64,000 bases of DNA from Actinomycetaceae bacterium (GCA_030537615.1 JAUNVP010000003.1:83153-147152); one strand, 5' to 3'. Shown: positions 8,185-18,599, counted from the stretch's first letter. Program-made: numbers and translations. Notes: a model not told the origin generated them from the letters alone.

Positions 8185-11100
8185 CTAGGCGTTGATGAGG
8201 TCGTACATCCGTTTGATCGACACCCTCTGCGACGTGCCAAGCTCCTGAGCGAACAGTGACACTCGAAGTTCCTCCATTAACCAGCGCGCCTCAGTAAGCT
8301 TTCGCGCGCGAGGCGCGTCGTGAGTAGTAGTCGATTGCCGTGCCTGGTCGAGTGCCCGTTCGAGGTCGCGCACCGAGCGCGCGTTCCCCTCGTCTCGGCT
8401 CAAAGCAAGCGCAGATTCGCTGGCTTTCTCGACTCGCAAGCGCGCTGCGTGAACAAACCGCGGAACATGGGGTAGCCACGCATACGGAGTGGTCAGAAGG
8501 AAACGATCGTTGACGAGTGCTCGACTATGGTCACGAACGCTTTGAATGAGACGAATCATGGACTGCGTTGAATGTTTCCGGATTGACCGATCGAGAGCCG
8601 CAAACTGAGCGAATACGTCAACCGTGTACCCGAGAATACGGTACGTGCGGTCTTCAATGCGATCCTGCACCCAGTGGCAGGCCGTGACAAAGGCGCTTCG
8701 ATCACGGATCTGCTCGGGATTGATCTCATACTCATCAATAAGGGACAAAACAGCAGCCAACTGCGCCTGTGACACGAGTTCTTCGGTATTCGGATATGGT
8801 CCTCCGGCCAGAGTGAGCGCCTCTTTCCCTGTCCAGCGGGTTGACACCCGGCTCGTCGACAAAGCGGTCTGCGCCAAGACCAGACGGGCGAGGCCGAGGC
8901 GGTGTAACTGCATGGCCTGCTCTCGATCCGCTCCGATACGCACCCCCGCCCGGGGCTGCTGCGGTTCGCCGTCGGGACTCAGGTGAGGAAACGCGCGCAC
9001 AGTCAAACCGTCTGATGTGGTCGCTTCAATTTCGGCGGGCAGGCGATCATCATCGGTTGGCAGTGTCGGCCAGTCAGTTAAGTCATTCTTTTCAGTGATG
9101 ACACTGACCGGTCGGCGTTTGGGTGGGCGAGGGTGCTTTCGTCCCGGTTTCACACCGTCGAAGGCATCAAGTCCTCGAATCTGGGGTGCTCGCCCACCCG
9201 ACTGGGTCAATGCGCGATCGAGGGCGTCGCGCATCGCCGACCTCACGGCAGCTTGACTCGTACTCGCCAACTGCTTCTTGAGCCAGGTGAGATCTTCACC
9301 GGCGCGTAACTCCCGCCCAGCGTCATCGATGACGACGAACATCGGTCGAACGTGGGGCGGTAGGTCGAGCGAATCCCACAAATCGCGGGGAATCTCAACT
9401 CCTTTAACGGCCAGTGCCGCGTCGCACAGAGCATCGAAGAAGTGGGGGAGGGCCGCGTTCGCCGTGCCTGGCCGACCGTGGGAGGCGCGTGCCGGCGTCA
9501 CCGACGGTTGAGCTGGCCGCGAATGGTCGGTCGATGGTTTGGTATTTGATGCAGAAGTTGACTGCGCTACCTGCCGCATTTTTTCAATGGACTTCTCGGA
9601 GGCCGCCTGAGACTTCGATGCCCACGCCGCCAGACGCGATAGAGAGGCTTCGAGTGAGCGGGGATCGGGTTCAGTATCGGGTGTGTCCGACCCGCTCGGC
9701 GTGGCCTCACCGTCCGGTTGGCGAGCGTTGGCATGATCGCGTCGCGTACTGTGATCCGCCGATGACGCAGATGGAGTTGACGCCGATTCGACATCGCCCT
9801 CAGCCCAAATATGCGCGCGGATCCACTGCCCGAGTGAACGCGCCGCGTCGGGAGCGGGAACTAGCTGGGCGCGCACCTGTTTCGGAAGGGCACGAATTGT
9901 CGCGGTGATGAGCTCGTCGAGCATGCCCGGCACCAACCACTCAAAACCCTCGTCTCGCACGCGCGCGAGGACACTGACCGGTATGCGCACGGTGATGCCG
10001 TCCCGCACCGAACCGGGATCAAACTCGTAGCGCAATGGAAGCGCGAGCTCACCCTGTACCCACTGCGAGGGGTAGCCGCTCGGGTCGTGGTCGCCCGCGT
10101 CGGGCACGAGCATGTCTTTGCTCAGAAACAGAACATGTGGGTTGCGCTGGCGCTTGAACCAGCGGTTAAAGTGTCCTGCCGAGATGATGGATTCAGGCAG
10201 ACGCTCATCGTAGAACGCAAAGATCGCGTCATCCCCAACAGAACCCCCGTGACGAAACTTCTTCTCGTCCTCGTGGATCTGCTCGAGCACCCGACGATTG
10301 TGTTCGATGAAGCGATGACGTCCGCGCCATTCGCCCTCGATGAGCGCATGCTGAATAAACATGTCGCGCGCCAGTTCTTTCGGGGTTGAGCCATGGATGC
10401 CGGGAGTGAGGGCGGCGGTGCGAGCACCGATCGAACTCATGCCCGTCATCGACGTATCAACTCGAACCCCGACCGGCAGATTCCCAAGCAGAACCGGCCG
10501 GTCCGCGATGATTGGTAAACCGTAAATCATCACCTTCTCGCGCACCATCGCCGCACCGTTGCGGGTCGACCAGTAGGGCTCCGAGTAGGACTTTTTGATG
10601 AGGTTGCGGGCGAGCGGCTCAACCCACGCCGGATCAATTTTTGCCACGGTGCGGGCAAATAGGCGCGAAGTTTCCACGAGTTCGGCAGCCATGACCCATT
10701 CGTAGTGTTTGCGGGCGAGACCCGAGCCGGGCCAAATGACGAACTTCGTGCCACGCGCTCCCTCGTATTCCGAACGTTGCTGATCCCACCTTCCGATATG
10801 GGAAAGTAGTCCGACGAGTAGCGAGCGGTGAATGTCGTCGGCGCTCGCGGAGGACGTTTCTCGCGTTAGCGCGACGGTAGCGCGAGCCGCAGCATCGGCT
10901 GAACCACCGTGGCGAGCGTGCCGATCGATATCGCGACGCGACGGGAGGTCGAGGGCCTGAACGTGCAGTTTGAGTGGCCGAGCTAACTGGGTGAGTTGCC
11001 CGACGACGTCTTGCCATTCGCGGAACCTCAAGTAGTGAAGGAACTCGCGTCGGCACAGGCGTCGGAATGCAGAATTCGACAGATCGCGCGACATGGTGCG

Positions 11101-12804
11101 CAGGTAACGCCACAGATTGAGGTAGGTGATGAAGTCGGACGTGGGATCGAGGAAGCGAGCGTGTGCTCGATCCGAATCTTCCTTGAAGGCTTCGGGCCTT
11201 TCGCGCACATCTTGCATCGACAGAGCGGCCACGATGATGAGGACGTCCGAGGCGCAACCGTTCTTCTCGCCTTCCAGGAGCATCCGCCCCAAACGCGGGT
11301 CGATGGGCAGGCGAGCGAGCTGTCGGCCGATCTGGGTGAGCCGCAGTCCTTTCTTGTTTGAGGTGACTGCTCCAATCTCTTCGAGCAGGAGCACGCCGTC
11401 GCGAATAGCCTTCGCGTTAGGAGCATCGATGAAAGGGAAATCCTGCGGTTCTCCCAGACCAATGGCAGCCATTTGAAGAATGACAGCAGCTAGTGAGGTG
11501 CGAAGGATTTCTGGCTCGGTGTATTCGGGGCGGGCGTTGAAATCACGTTGGGAATAGAGCCGGATCGCAATGCCGTCCGCGACACGGCCGCATCGTCCTG
11601 ACCGCTGATTGGCCGATGCCCGCGATACCGGCTCGATGGGAAGGCGCTGAACTTTTGTACGGTTGGAATACCGAGAAATCCGGGCGAGACCAGGATCGAT
11701 GACGTAGCGAATCCCGGGTACGGTCAGCGACGTTTCGGCAACGTTGGTGGCGAGGACGACGCGTCGGCGCGGATGCGGTTCAAACACGCGACGTTGCTCG
11801 CGCGCAGACAGGCGGGAGAACAACGGGAGCACTTCGATCCCATTGAGAGGACTCGTGGCAGTCGCCTCGCCGGCAGCAATATAACGGGTGCCTAGATGGT
11901 CTTTGAGGGCGGCATTGGTGTCTCGAATATCGCGTTCGCCGGGCAAAAACACGAGGATATCGCCGTCGCCTTCATCGCACAGCTCATCAACGGCCGCACA
12001 CGTCGCAGTCAGATAGTCGATGTCTTCCCCGAGGCCGTAGCCATCGGTTGCCAACTGGTAGTCCGGCGCTTCGAGTACGAGTCCTTTCACGGATTCGTTT
12101 TCTTGGTCACTGACAGCGGTCGGTGCGATGTCTGGAGATAGAGGTCGGTAGCGGATCTCGACCGGAAAAGTTCGTCCAGACACTTCAATGACAGGTGCGG
12201 GCATGCCATTCGCGTCGCTCAAGTGTTTGGCAAAGCGCGCGGAGTCGATCGTTGCTGACGTGATAATGACTTTGAGGTCGGGGCGGCTAGGGAGTAACCG
12301 CTTGAGGTAGCCGATGAGGAAATCAATGTTAAGGGAGCGTTCGTGGGCCTCATCAATGATGATCGTGTCGTAGGCGAGGAGTTGTGGGTCGTGCTGGATC
12401 TCAGCGAGAAGGATCCCGTCGGTCATCAGTTTGACGAGGGTCGTTGGCCCGACCTCATCGGTGAAGCGAATCTGAAAGCCGACAACGTCTCCGGGACGGT
12501 TGCCAACGTGGGTGCGCAGTTCGTCAGCAATGCGGTCGGCAACCGTGCGGGCGGCCAGGCGGCGGGGTTGAGTGTGGCCGATCATCCCACGGATACCGCG
12601 ACCGAGCTGCAGGCAGATTTTCGGTATCTGGGTGGTTTTTCCCGAACCCGTTTCTCCCGACACAATGACGACCTGGTTGTTTTCAATGGCTTGGGCTATG
12701 TCGTCTCGGCGGGCACTGACAGGGAGCTGTTCGGGGTACTCAATGACCGGCAGACAGGCGGCGCGCGCCGCTAGCTGTGGAGCGGAAAATTGAGATCGAG
12801 ACAC
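8185..12804 (-). CDS. hrpA: ATP-dependent RNA helicase HrpA
   Basis: A DEAH/RHA helicase of about 1539 residues, the large HrpA size. Walker A is GETGSGKT (about 50-57), motif II is DEAH (about 151-154), motif III SAT follows, and motif VI is seen as QRSGRCGR. An OB-fold and the DUF3418 C-terminal region typical of HrpA fill the second half, with a charged Ser/Asp-rich insert around residues 1000-1090. HrpA resolves stalled or collided ribosomes and remodels RNA. The start is chosen at GTG 12804 because TAATAT (12816-12811) sits exactly 6 nt upstream, consistent with a leaderless transcript; a GTG one codon earlier is the alternative. Confidence 0.93.
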   Translation of the reverse strand: MSRSQFSAPQLAARAACLPVIEYPEQLPVSARRDDIAQAIENNQVVIVSGETGSGKTTQIPKICLQLGRGIRGMIGHTQPRRLAARTVADRIADELRTHVGNRPGDVVGFQIRFTDEVGPTTLVKLMTDGILLAEIQHDPQLLAYDTIIIDEAHERSLNIDFLIGYLKRLLPSRPDLKVIITSATIDSARFAKHLSDANGMPAPVIEVSGRTFPVEIRYRPLSPDIAPTAVSDQENESVKGLVLEAPDYQLATDGYGLGEDIDYLTATCAAVDELCDEGDGDILVFLPGERDIRDTNAALKDHLGTRYIAAGEATATSPLNGIEVLPLFSRLSAREQRRVFEPHPRRRVVLATNVAETSLTVPGIRYVIDPGLARISRYSNRTKVQRLPIEPVSRASANQRSGRCGRVADGIAIRLYSQRDFNARPEYTEPEILRTSLAAVILQMAAIGLGEPQDFPFIDAPNAKAIRDGVLLLEEIGAVTSNKKGLRLTQIGRQLARLPIDPRLGRMLLEGEKNGCASDVLIIVAALSMQDVRERPEAFKEDSDRAHARFLDPTSDFITYLNLWRYLRTMSRDLSNSAFRRLCRREFLHYLRFREWQDVVGQLTQLARPLKLHVQALDLPSRRDIDRHARHGGSADAAARATVALTRETSSASADDIHRSLLVGLLSHIGRWDQQRSEYEGARGTKFVIWPGSGLARKHYEWVMAAELVETSRLFARTVAKIDPAWVEPLARNLIKKSYSEPYWSTRNGAAMVREKVMIYGLPIIADRPVLLGNLPVGVRVDTSMTGMSSIGARTAALTPGIHGSTPKELARDMFIQHALIEGEWRGRHRFIEHNRRVLEQIHEDEKKFRHGGSVGDDAIFAFYDERLPESIISAGHFNRWFKRQRNPHVLFLSKDMLVPDAGDHDPSGYPSQWVQGELALPLRYEFDPGSVRDGITVRIPVSVLARVRDEGFEWLVPGMLDELITATIRALPKQVRAQLVPAPDAARSLGQWIRAHIWAEGDVESASTPSASSADHSTRRDHANARQPDGEATPSGSDTPDTEPDPRSLEASLSRLAAWASKSQAASEKSIEKMRQVAQSTSASNTKPSTDHSRPAQPSVTPARASHGRPGTANAALPHFFDALCDAALAVKGVEIPRDLWDSLDLPPHVRPMFVVIDDAGRELRAGEDLTWLKKQLASTSQAAVRSAMRDALDRALTQSGGRAPQIRGLDAFDGVKPGRKHPRPPKRRPVSVITEKNDLTDWPTLPTDDDRLPAEIEATTSDGLTVRAFPHLSPDGEPQQPRAGVRIGADREQAMQLHRLGLARLVLAQTALSTSRVSTRWTGKEALTLAGGPYPNTEELVSQAQLAAVLSLIDEYEINPEQIRDRSAFVTACHWVQDRIEDRTYRILGYTVDVFAQFAALDRSIRKHSTQSMIRLIQSVRDHSRALVNDRFLLTTPYAWLPHVPRFVHAARLRVEKASESALALSRDEGNARSVRDLERALDQARQSTTTHDAPRARKLTEARWLMEELRVSLFAQELGTSQRVSIKRMYDLINA

Positions 12805-12810
12805 CACTCC

Positions 12811-12816
12811 ATATTA
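12811..12816 (-). promoter_or_regulatory. -10 box of a leaderless hrpA transcript
   Basis: TAATAT on the minus strand, followed by 6 nt (GGAGTG) and the GTG start at 12804. A TGACA-like -35 lies about 18 bp upstream. Confidence 0.5.
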
Positions 12817-13177
12817 GGACAGGAGAGGATCGCACTGTCATCGGGGTGCGGTGTCCAGCTCGCGTGAACGAGGAGCTGATCGATGGCTGTTTCAGTGCGT
12901 TTGTTCTGCAAGAATAGATGATTCAGACTGTCTCAAAAAGTGGACATTTGTCGATTTCCTTGAGATCGGCGCGTTTGTGGCCTATTCGTAATCATTTGGT
13001 AAAACTGCGAGATATCAACGAAATTAACCATTCTCAACTCGCCGTTGAACAATTCTTGACAATTTAGCCAAATCTGCTTCGTCTGAGTTCAAGACGCGGT
13101 GCTAGGGTGCTTACGACGTGGAAGCGACACCTATGCTCACTTTCACGAAATAGTGCCCATCCACCATGGAGGACCAG
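12817..13177. promoter_or_regulatory. Divergent intergenic region upstream of hrpA and the peptide transporter
   Basis: About 360 AT-rich bases between divergent genes. It holds TTGACA at 13056-13061 and a TANNNT box (TAGGGT) at 13103-13108, which are plausible promoter elements for the transporter operon although their spacing to each other is not canonical. GGAGG at 13168-13172 is the ribosome binding site of the binding-protein gene. No gene is seen. Confidence 0.4.
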
Positions 13178-14818
13178 ATGAAACGCACATTTTTGCGCCT
13201 TGTAGCACCCGTAGCGGTCGCTACTCTTGCGCTGACCGCGTGTTCAGGCGACTCGGGTGGTTCAGGTTCAGAATCGACTCCTGCTGAGGACGGCGGCGCA
13301 GCAAGCGGCGCAGTCATCACAGCGAACGGATCAGAACCCCAGAACCCCCTCATTCCCACGAACACGAATGAGACCGGCGGCGGTAAGATCGTCGATCTCA
13401 TTTACTCCGGCCTCGTCTACTACGATGCTGACGGCAAAGCCCAGCTCGAAATGGCCGAGTCTATTGAGACGGACGATAACCAGCTCTACACCGTTAAGCT
13501 GAAGGAAGGCCAGAAGTTCACCGACGGCTCTGCTGTGACGGCACAGAACTTCGTCGACGCGTGGAACCAGGGTGTCAAGGAAAATCACCTGTCCAGCTAC
13601 TTCTTCGAACCCATCAAGGGATTCCCGGAGGGCGAAGAGAAGGTCGAGGCCATGGAAGGCCTGAAGGTCGTTGACGACACCACCTTCACCATTGAGCTCA
13701 ATCAGCCCGAATCGGACTTCGAACTCCGTCTCGGTTACTCCGCCTTCTTCCCGCTTCCCGAAGCGGGAATCGGCGACCCGGATGCTGTCGCAGCATTTGG
13801 CAAGAACCCCGTAGGCAACGGCCCGTACATGCTTGACGGTGACGATGCGTGGGAGAACAACGTGGCAATCCGCCTCGTTCCGAACCCCGACTACGACGGT
13901 CCCCGCAAGGCGCAAAATGGCGGCATTGAAATGAAGTTCTATGCCCAGCAGGATGCAGCCTACAACGACCTGCTTTCCGGCAACCTCGATGTCCTTGACG
14001 CCGTTCCGGACTCAGCATTCGGCACCTTCGAAAACGAGCTTTCCGGTCGCGCCATTAACCAGCCGTCCGCGATCTTCCAGTCCTTCACCATCCCGGACCG
14101 CCTTGAGCACTTCTCCGGTGAAGAAGGAAACCTGCGTAAGCAGGCCCTGTCCATGGCGATCGACCGTGACGCCGTCTGCGAAACGATTTTCCAGAACACG
14201 CGCACGCCCGCCAAGGACTTCACCTCCCCGGTTATCGCCGGATGGGATGAAAACGCTGAAGGCAACGATGTGCTCAAGTTCGACGCTGACAAGGCGAAGG
14301 AACTGTGGGCTCAAGCTGACGCCATTTCCCCGTGGGGAGACAGCAAGTTCGAACTCGCCTACAACGCTGATGGTGGCCACCAGGCATGGGTTGACGCAAC
14401 CGTTAACTCCATCAAGAACACGCTCGGCATTGACGCGGTAGGCAAGCCCTACCCCGACTTCAAGTCACTGCGTGAAGAAGTCACCAACCGTGAAATCCAG
14501 ACCGCGTTCCGTACCGGCTGGCAGGCTGACTACCCGGCACTGTCCAACTTCCTTGGACCGCTCTACGGCACCGGGGCAGGCTCGAATGACGGCGACTACT
14601 CGAACCCCGAATTCGATAACTTGCTCACCCAGGCGGCCTCCGCTTCCTCAGTGGATGAAGGCAACGAGCTCCTCATGCAGGCACAAGCTGTCCTGTTCAA
14701 GGATCTTCCCGCGATTCCGCTGTGGTACTCCAACGTGACCGGTGGATACGCCGAGGGCGTGAACAACGTCGTATTCGGCTGGAACTCAGTACCGATCTAC
14801 TACCAGATCACCAAGTAA
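13178..14818 (+). CDS. Peptide ABC transporter substrate-binding lipoprotein
   Basis: A family 5 (OppA/DppA) solute-binding lipoprotein of 546 residues that captures oligopeptides outside the membrane. The signal peptide ends in a lipobox LTAC with Cys22, followed by a Ser/Gly/Glu linker. Family features include LIYSGLVYYDADGKAQLEMAES, the FTDGSAVTAQNFVDAWN segment and KNPVGNGPYML. The ATG at 13178 is preferred to an ATG 12 bp upstream because GGAGG lies 5 nt before it and would otherwise be inside the gene. First gene of the importer operon; a hairpin separates it from the permease genes. Confidence 0.93.
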   Translation: MKRTFLRLVAPVAVATLALTACSGDSGGSGSESTPAEDGGAASGAVITANGSEPQNPLIPTNTNETGGGKIVDLIYSGLVYYDADGKAQLEMAESIETDDNQLYTVKLKEGQKFTDGSAVTAQNFVDAWNQGVKENHLSSYFFEPIKGFPEGEEKVEAMEGLKVVDDTTFTIELNQPESDFELRLGYSAFFPLPEAGIGDPDAVAAFGKNPVGNGPYMLDGDDAWENNVAIRLVPNPDYDGPRKAQNGGIEMKFYAQQDAAYNDLLSGNLDVLDAVPDSAFGTFENELSGRAINQPSAIFQSFTIPDRLEHFSGEEGNLRKQALSMAIDRDAVCETIFQNTRTPAKDFTSPVIAGWDENAEGNDVLKFDADKAKELWAQADAISPWGDSKFELAYNADGGHQAWVDATVNSIKNTLGIDAVGKPYPDFKSLREEVTNREIQTAFRTGWQADYPALSNFLGPLYGTGAGSNDGDYSNPEFDNLLTQAASASSVDEGNELLMQAQAVLFKDLPAIPLWYSNVTGGYAEGVNNVVFGWNSVPIYYQITK

Positions 14819-14834
14819 CCACAACTCAACAACC

Positions 14835-14872
14835 GTTCGGGGAAGATCATCGATTGATGGTCTTCCCCGAAC
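14835..14872 (+). terminator. Intercistronic hairpin after the binding-protein gene
   Basis: A 16-bp stem (GTTCGGGGAAGATCAT against ATGGTCTTCCCCGAAC, one G-U pair) with a 6-nt loop, not followed by a T-run. It probably acts as a partial terminator or as 3'-end protection that keeps binding-protein mRNA in excess over the permease mRNA. Confidence 0.6.
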
Positions 14873-14953
14873 CGTGGATTGACAGTGGTACCATAACGCC
14901 AAAACTCATCCTCAACACTGCGTCTCTCCTTCCAAGCAGACTAGGAGATCTGA

Positions 14954-15880
14954 ATGCTCCGATATATCGGACGTAGACTCCTGCAGATGATCCCCGTCTT
15001 TATCGGGGCAACTCTGCTGATCTACGCACTTGTATTCCTCATGCCGGGTGACCCAATCCAGGCACTAGGCGGTGACCGAGGCCTCCCTCCCCACGTGGCT
15101 GAAGCTATGCGGCAACGCTACAACCTCGATAAACCCTTCATCGTGCAGTACATCCTCTACCTCAAGGGGATACTCACTCTCGACTTCGGCACGACATTCT
15201 CCGGCCGCGAAGTAACCGACGTCATGGCACAAGCCTTCCCGGTTACCATCAAGCTCGCCCTCATGGCCCTCGCCTTTGAAGCGATCTTTGGAATCGGCTT
15301 CGGCCTCATTGCCGGTATGCGCCGCGGAGGTATCTTTGACGCTACCGTTCTTCTCGTATCGCTCTTCGTGATCGCGGTCCCGATCTTCGTCACCGGCTTC
15401 GTGTTCCAGTTCATTATCGGGGTTAAACTCGGGTGGCTTCCCACCACAGTTGGTGGAAATACGACCTTTAAGGGACTGCTTATGCCAGCTATCGTGCTCG
15501 GCTCCGTCTCCTTTGCCTACGTGCTACGACTGACACGCCAATCGGTATCGGAGACACTGTCATCCGACCACGTGCGCACCGCCTACGCTAAAGGCCTCGC
15601 TCGCCCCGTCGTTATCCGCAATCACGTCTTGCGCAACTCCCTCATCCCAGTTGCCACGTTCCTCGGTGCCGACCTTGGTGCCCTCATCGGCGGCGCTATC
15701 GTCACCGAAGGAATCTTCGCCATTAACGGCGTTGGCGGAAACATGTACCAGGCGATCATTAAGGGAGAGCCAGCGACGGTTGTCTCCTTCACGACGGTGC
15801 TCGTCCTCGTCTATATCGTCGCCAACCTCCTCGTTGACTTGCTGTATGCCGCACTAGACCCGAGGATTCGCTATGAGTGA
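14954..15880 (+). CDS. Peptide ABC transporter permease (OppB/DppB type)
   Basis: A 308-residue inner-membrane subunit with about six membrane segments. The N-terminus LRYIGRRLLQMIPVFIGATL and the MPGDPIQALGG segment are characteristic of the OppB/DppB branch. The EAA loop that contacts the ATPase appears as RTAYAKGLARPVVIRNHVLRNSLIP. AGGAG is placed just before ATG 14954. It overlaps the next permease gene by 8 bp, which supports stoichiometric coupled translation. Confidence 0.93.
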   Translation: MLRYIGRRLLQMIPVFIGATLLIYALVFLMPGDPIQALGGDRGLPPHVAEAMRQRYNLDKPFIVQYILYLKGILTLDFGTTFSGREVTDVMAQAFPVTIKLALMALAFEAIFGIGFGLIAGMRRGGIFDATVLLVSLFVIAVPIFVTGFVFQFIIGVKLGWLPTTVGGNTTFKGLLMPAIVLGSVSFAYVLRLTRQSVSETLSSDHVRTAYAKGLARPVVIRNHVLRNSLIPVATFLGADLGALIGGAIVTEGIFAINGVGGNMYQAIIKGEPATVVSFTTVLVLVYIVANLLVDLLYAALDPRIRYE

Positions 15881-16826
15881 GACTATTGATCACCTGCCCG
15901 GCCAGGCGCACTACGTATCGCAAACAGACGAAACCGGTCTCGGCGCGGTAGACGCGGTTGCCGACGATTCCGCACCCTCATCGATGTGGGGTGAAGCGTG
16001 GAAGATTCTCCGCAAGCGTCCCCTATTCTGGATAGCCGCGGTCATTATTTTCTGCGCAGTTGTCCTCGCCGCCGTTCCGAGCCTATTCACCTCAGTCGAT
16101 CCGAAGTTCTGCGAACTTTCACGATCCATGGAGCTCCCCTCCGGGAGCCACCCATTCGGATTCGACCGCCAGGGTTGCGACATCTATGCGCGCACCATTT
16201 ACGGTGCTCGCGCCTCCGTTGCCGTCGGTATTTTCACCACCGCAGCCGTCGTAGTCATCGGCGGCCTATTCGGTGCTCTCGCCGGCTACTTCGGCGGAAT
16301 TCTCGATGCCATCCTTTCGCGGATCACCGACATCGTATTTGCGATCCCATTCTTGCTTGCGGCCATCGTTGTCATGCAACTGTTCCGTGAACAGCGCGCC
16401 ACGTGGACCGTAGTTCTCGTCCTCGCCATATTCGGCTGGCCGTCGATCGCCCGCATTACGCGCGGATCCGTCATGAGTATCAAGAACGAAGAATTCGTTG
16501 CGGCTGCCCAGGCTCTCGGAGAATCCAAATGGAAGATCCTCCTTCGCCACATCCTTCCAAACGCCGCGGCCCCCATTATTGTCTACGCAACTGTGGCTCT
16601 CGGCACCTTCATTGTCGCCGAAGCGACGCTGTCATTCCTCGGGGTTGGCCTCCCGCCAGAAGTTGTCTCGTGGGGCGGCGACATTAACAAGGCCCAGGTG
16701 GCGTTGCGTAGCCAGCCGTCCGTACTGTTCTATCCCGCGGGGGCACTCGCCATTACGGTGCTGTCCTTCATCATGATGGGTGATGCTGTGCGCGACGCCC
16801 TCGACCCCAAATCAAGAGAGCGGTGA
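15873..16826 (+). CDS. Peptide ABC transporter permease (OppC/DppC type)
   Basis: A 317-residue partner permease. A long N-terminal cytoplasmic segment (about 50 residues) precedes the first membrane helix at about residues 53-72. SHPFGFDRQGCDIYARTIYGAR is the classical OppC/DppC signature, and the EAA loop is EEFVAAAQALGESKWKILLRHILPN. It starts inside the end of the OppB-type gene and ends 4 bp before the ATPase start. Confidence 0.93.
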   Translation: MSETIDHLPGQAHYVSQTDETGLGAVDAVADDSAPSSMWGEAWKILRKRPLFWIAAVIIFCAVVLAAVPSLFTSVDPKFCELSRSMELPSGSHPFGFDRQGCDIYARTIYGARASVAVGIFTTAAVVVIGGLFGALAGYFGGILDAILSRITDIVFAIPFLLAAIVVMQLFREQRATWTVVLVLAIFGWPSIARITRGSVMSIKNEEFVAAAQALGESKWKILLRHILPNAAAPIIVYATVALGTFIVAEATLSFLGVGLPPEVVSWGGDINKAQVALRSQPSVLFYPAGALAITVLSFIMMGDAVRDALDPKSRER

Positions 16827-16830
16827 CACG

Positions 16831-18522
16831 TTGACAGATACGACGCAGACACCCCAGACACCGGAACCACTGCTTGAAATCACCGATCTGGAAGTCGCAT
16901 TCCAGTCCTCCACCGGAATGGTTCCGGCAGTACGTAAAGCCAACCTCACGATTTATCCCGGACAGTCGGTCGCTATCGTCGGTGAATCCGGCTCGGGAAA
17001 GTCGACCACCGCACACGCAATCATTAACCTGCTACCCGGCACGGGGAAGATCACCGGCGGATCCATTAAGCTGCGCGGCGAAGAACTCGTCGGCAAATCA
17101 CGCAAGGCAATGGAACGCATTCGCGGTGACCAGATCGGACTGGTCCCCCAGGACCCGATGTCTAACCTCAACCCGGTGTGGAAAATTGGTTTCCAGGTGC
17201 GCGAAGCACTCAAAGCCAACAACGTTGTGCGCGGCTCCGAAGTCGAAAAACGCGTGAACCAACTGCTGGACGAAGCCGGTTTACCCGACACCGAACGCGT
17301 GGCGAAACAGTATCCCCACGAATTCTCCGGCGGTATGCGCCAGCGCGCCCTCATCGCTATCGGACTGGCGGCACGCCCCGACCTCCTCATCGCGGACGAG
17401 CCAACGTCGGCACTCGATGTCACCGTGCAACGACGGATCCTCGATCACCTCGAGAATCTGACTCATGAACTTGGCACCGCAGTGCTATTCATTACCCACG
17501 ACCTCGGTCTGGCCGCTGAACGGGCCTCCCACCTCGTCGTCATGCACCGTGGTCGCGTCGTCGAATCGGGTCCGGCCGCGGAGATTCTCCAAAGCCCCCA
17601 GCACCCCTACACCAAACGTCTCGTCGCAGCCGCGCCCTCCATCGCGTCGGCGCGCATTCAATCAGCCCACGAACAGGGCATTGAAATCACCGACGAAGAG
17701 TTGCTTGGTGCCGGCATGGGCGCGGTGTCGAAAGACATTGCCGTCGAAGTGCAGGACCTGACGAAAACCTTCCCCATTCGAGGCCGGCGCGGTGAGAGCT
17801 TCAAGGCCCTCGACAACGTGTCCTTTAAGCTCCGCAAAGGCACGACGCTTGCCGTCGTGGGAGAATCGGGCTCAGGTAAATCAACGGCCGCGAACATTAT
17901 CCTCGGTCTGCTTAAACAAGATTCAGGCACAGTGATTTTCGAGGACGTCGATGTCGAGACGCTGTCGAAAAAAGAACGTTTCGCCATGCGACGCAACCTG
18001 CAGGTCGTATTCCAGAACCCCTACGGCTCACTCGATCCGATGTATTCCATTTACCGAGCCATTGAAGAACCGTTGCGGGTTCACAAGGTCGGTACGCGCA
18101 AAGAGCGTGAGGAACGGGTGGCCTACCTGCTCGATATGGTTGCGCTCCCGCGTTCAGCGATGCGACGCTACCCCAACGAGCTGTCCGGCGGCCAGCGCCA
18201 GCGCGTTGCGATCGCGCGAGCTCTCGCACTGCAACCGCACGTGCTCGTTCTCGACGAAGCCGTGTCCGCCCTTGACGTACTCGTCCAAGATCAGATTCTC
18301 CACCTCCTCAACGACATTCAGGCGGAGATGAAACTGAGCTACCTGTTCATCACGCACGACCTCGCGGTCGTTCGCCAGATCGCTGACGACGTCGTTGTCA
18401 TGCAAGAAGGCAAGGTCGTCGAGTTCGGCGAGTCGGATGACGTCTTCCACCGACCTCAAACCGATTACACGAAGAACCTCATCGATTCGATCCCGGGACG
18501 GGATATTCCGCTCGGCATTTAA
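16831..18522 (+). CDS. Peptide ABC transporter dual ATP-binding protein (OppD-OppF fusion)
   Basis: A 563-residue ATPase with two complete nucleotide-binding domains in one chain, fusing the OppD-like and OppF-like subunits. Walker A GESGSGKST occurs at about residues 51-59 and again about 300 residues later. Signatures LSGGQRQR in the second half and FSGGMRQR in the first, with Walker B LIADEPTSALD and LVLDEAVSALD, are intact. The TTG at 16831 is preferred because it follows the permease stop directly and has a purine-rich site (AGAGAG) upstream; an ATG at 16780 would create a long overlap with the permease. One of the second-half residues (A in DEAVSALD) replaces the usual P/T. Confidence 0.92.
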   Translation: MTDTTQTPQTPEPLLEITDLEVAFQSSTGMVPAVRKANLTIYPGQSVAIVGESGSGKSTTAHAIINLLPGTGKITGGSIKLRGEELVGKSRKAMERIRGDQIGLVPQDPMSNLNPVWKIGFQVREALKANNVVRGSEVEKRVNQLLDEAGLPDTERVAKQYPHEFSGGMRQRALIAIGLAARPDLLIADEPTSALDVTVQRRILDHLENLTHELGTAVLFITHDLGLAAERASHLVVMHRGRVVESGPAAEILQSPQHPYTKRLVAAAPSIASARIQSAHEQGIEITDEELLGAGMGAVSKDIAVEVQDLTKTFPIRGRRGESFKALDNVSFKLRKGTTLAVVGESGSGKSTAANIILGLLKQDSGTVIFEDVDVETLSKKERFAMRRNLQVVFQNPYGSLDPMYSIYRAIEEPLRVHKVGTRKEREERVAYLLDMVALPRSAMRRYPNELSGGQRQRVAIARALALQPHVLVLDEAVSALDVLVQDQILHLLNDIQAEMKLSYLFITHDLAVVRQIADDVVVMQEGKVVEFGESDDVFHRPQTDYTKNLIDSIPGRDIPLGI

Positions 18523-18535
18523 CGTCACAACAAAT

Positions 18536-18575
18536 CGAGGGGGTAGGGAGCGCATCTGCGCTCCCTACCCCCTCG
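18536..18575 (+). terminator. Strong hairpin closing the peptide transporter operon
   Basis: A perfect 18-bp stem from 18536 to 18575 with a 4-nt ATCT loop, 14 bp after the last stop codon. The T-tract is weak, so it may work as a bidirectional terminator for the convergent hydrolase gene as well. Confidence 0.85.
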
Positions 18576-18599
18576 ACGTTTCCTCCACAACTGTTGGCA

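Noticed and set aside
12925..12955. Insertion-sequence end (GACTGTCTCAAAAAGTGGACA)
   Set aside because: It resembles terminal repeats of some IS families, but no second end, no transposase and no target duplication are seen.
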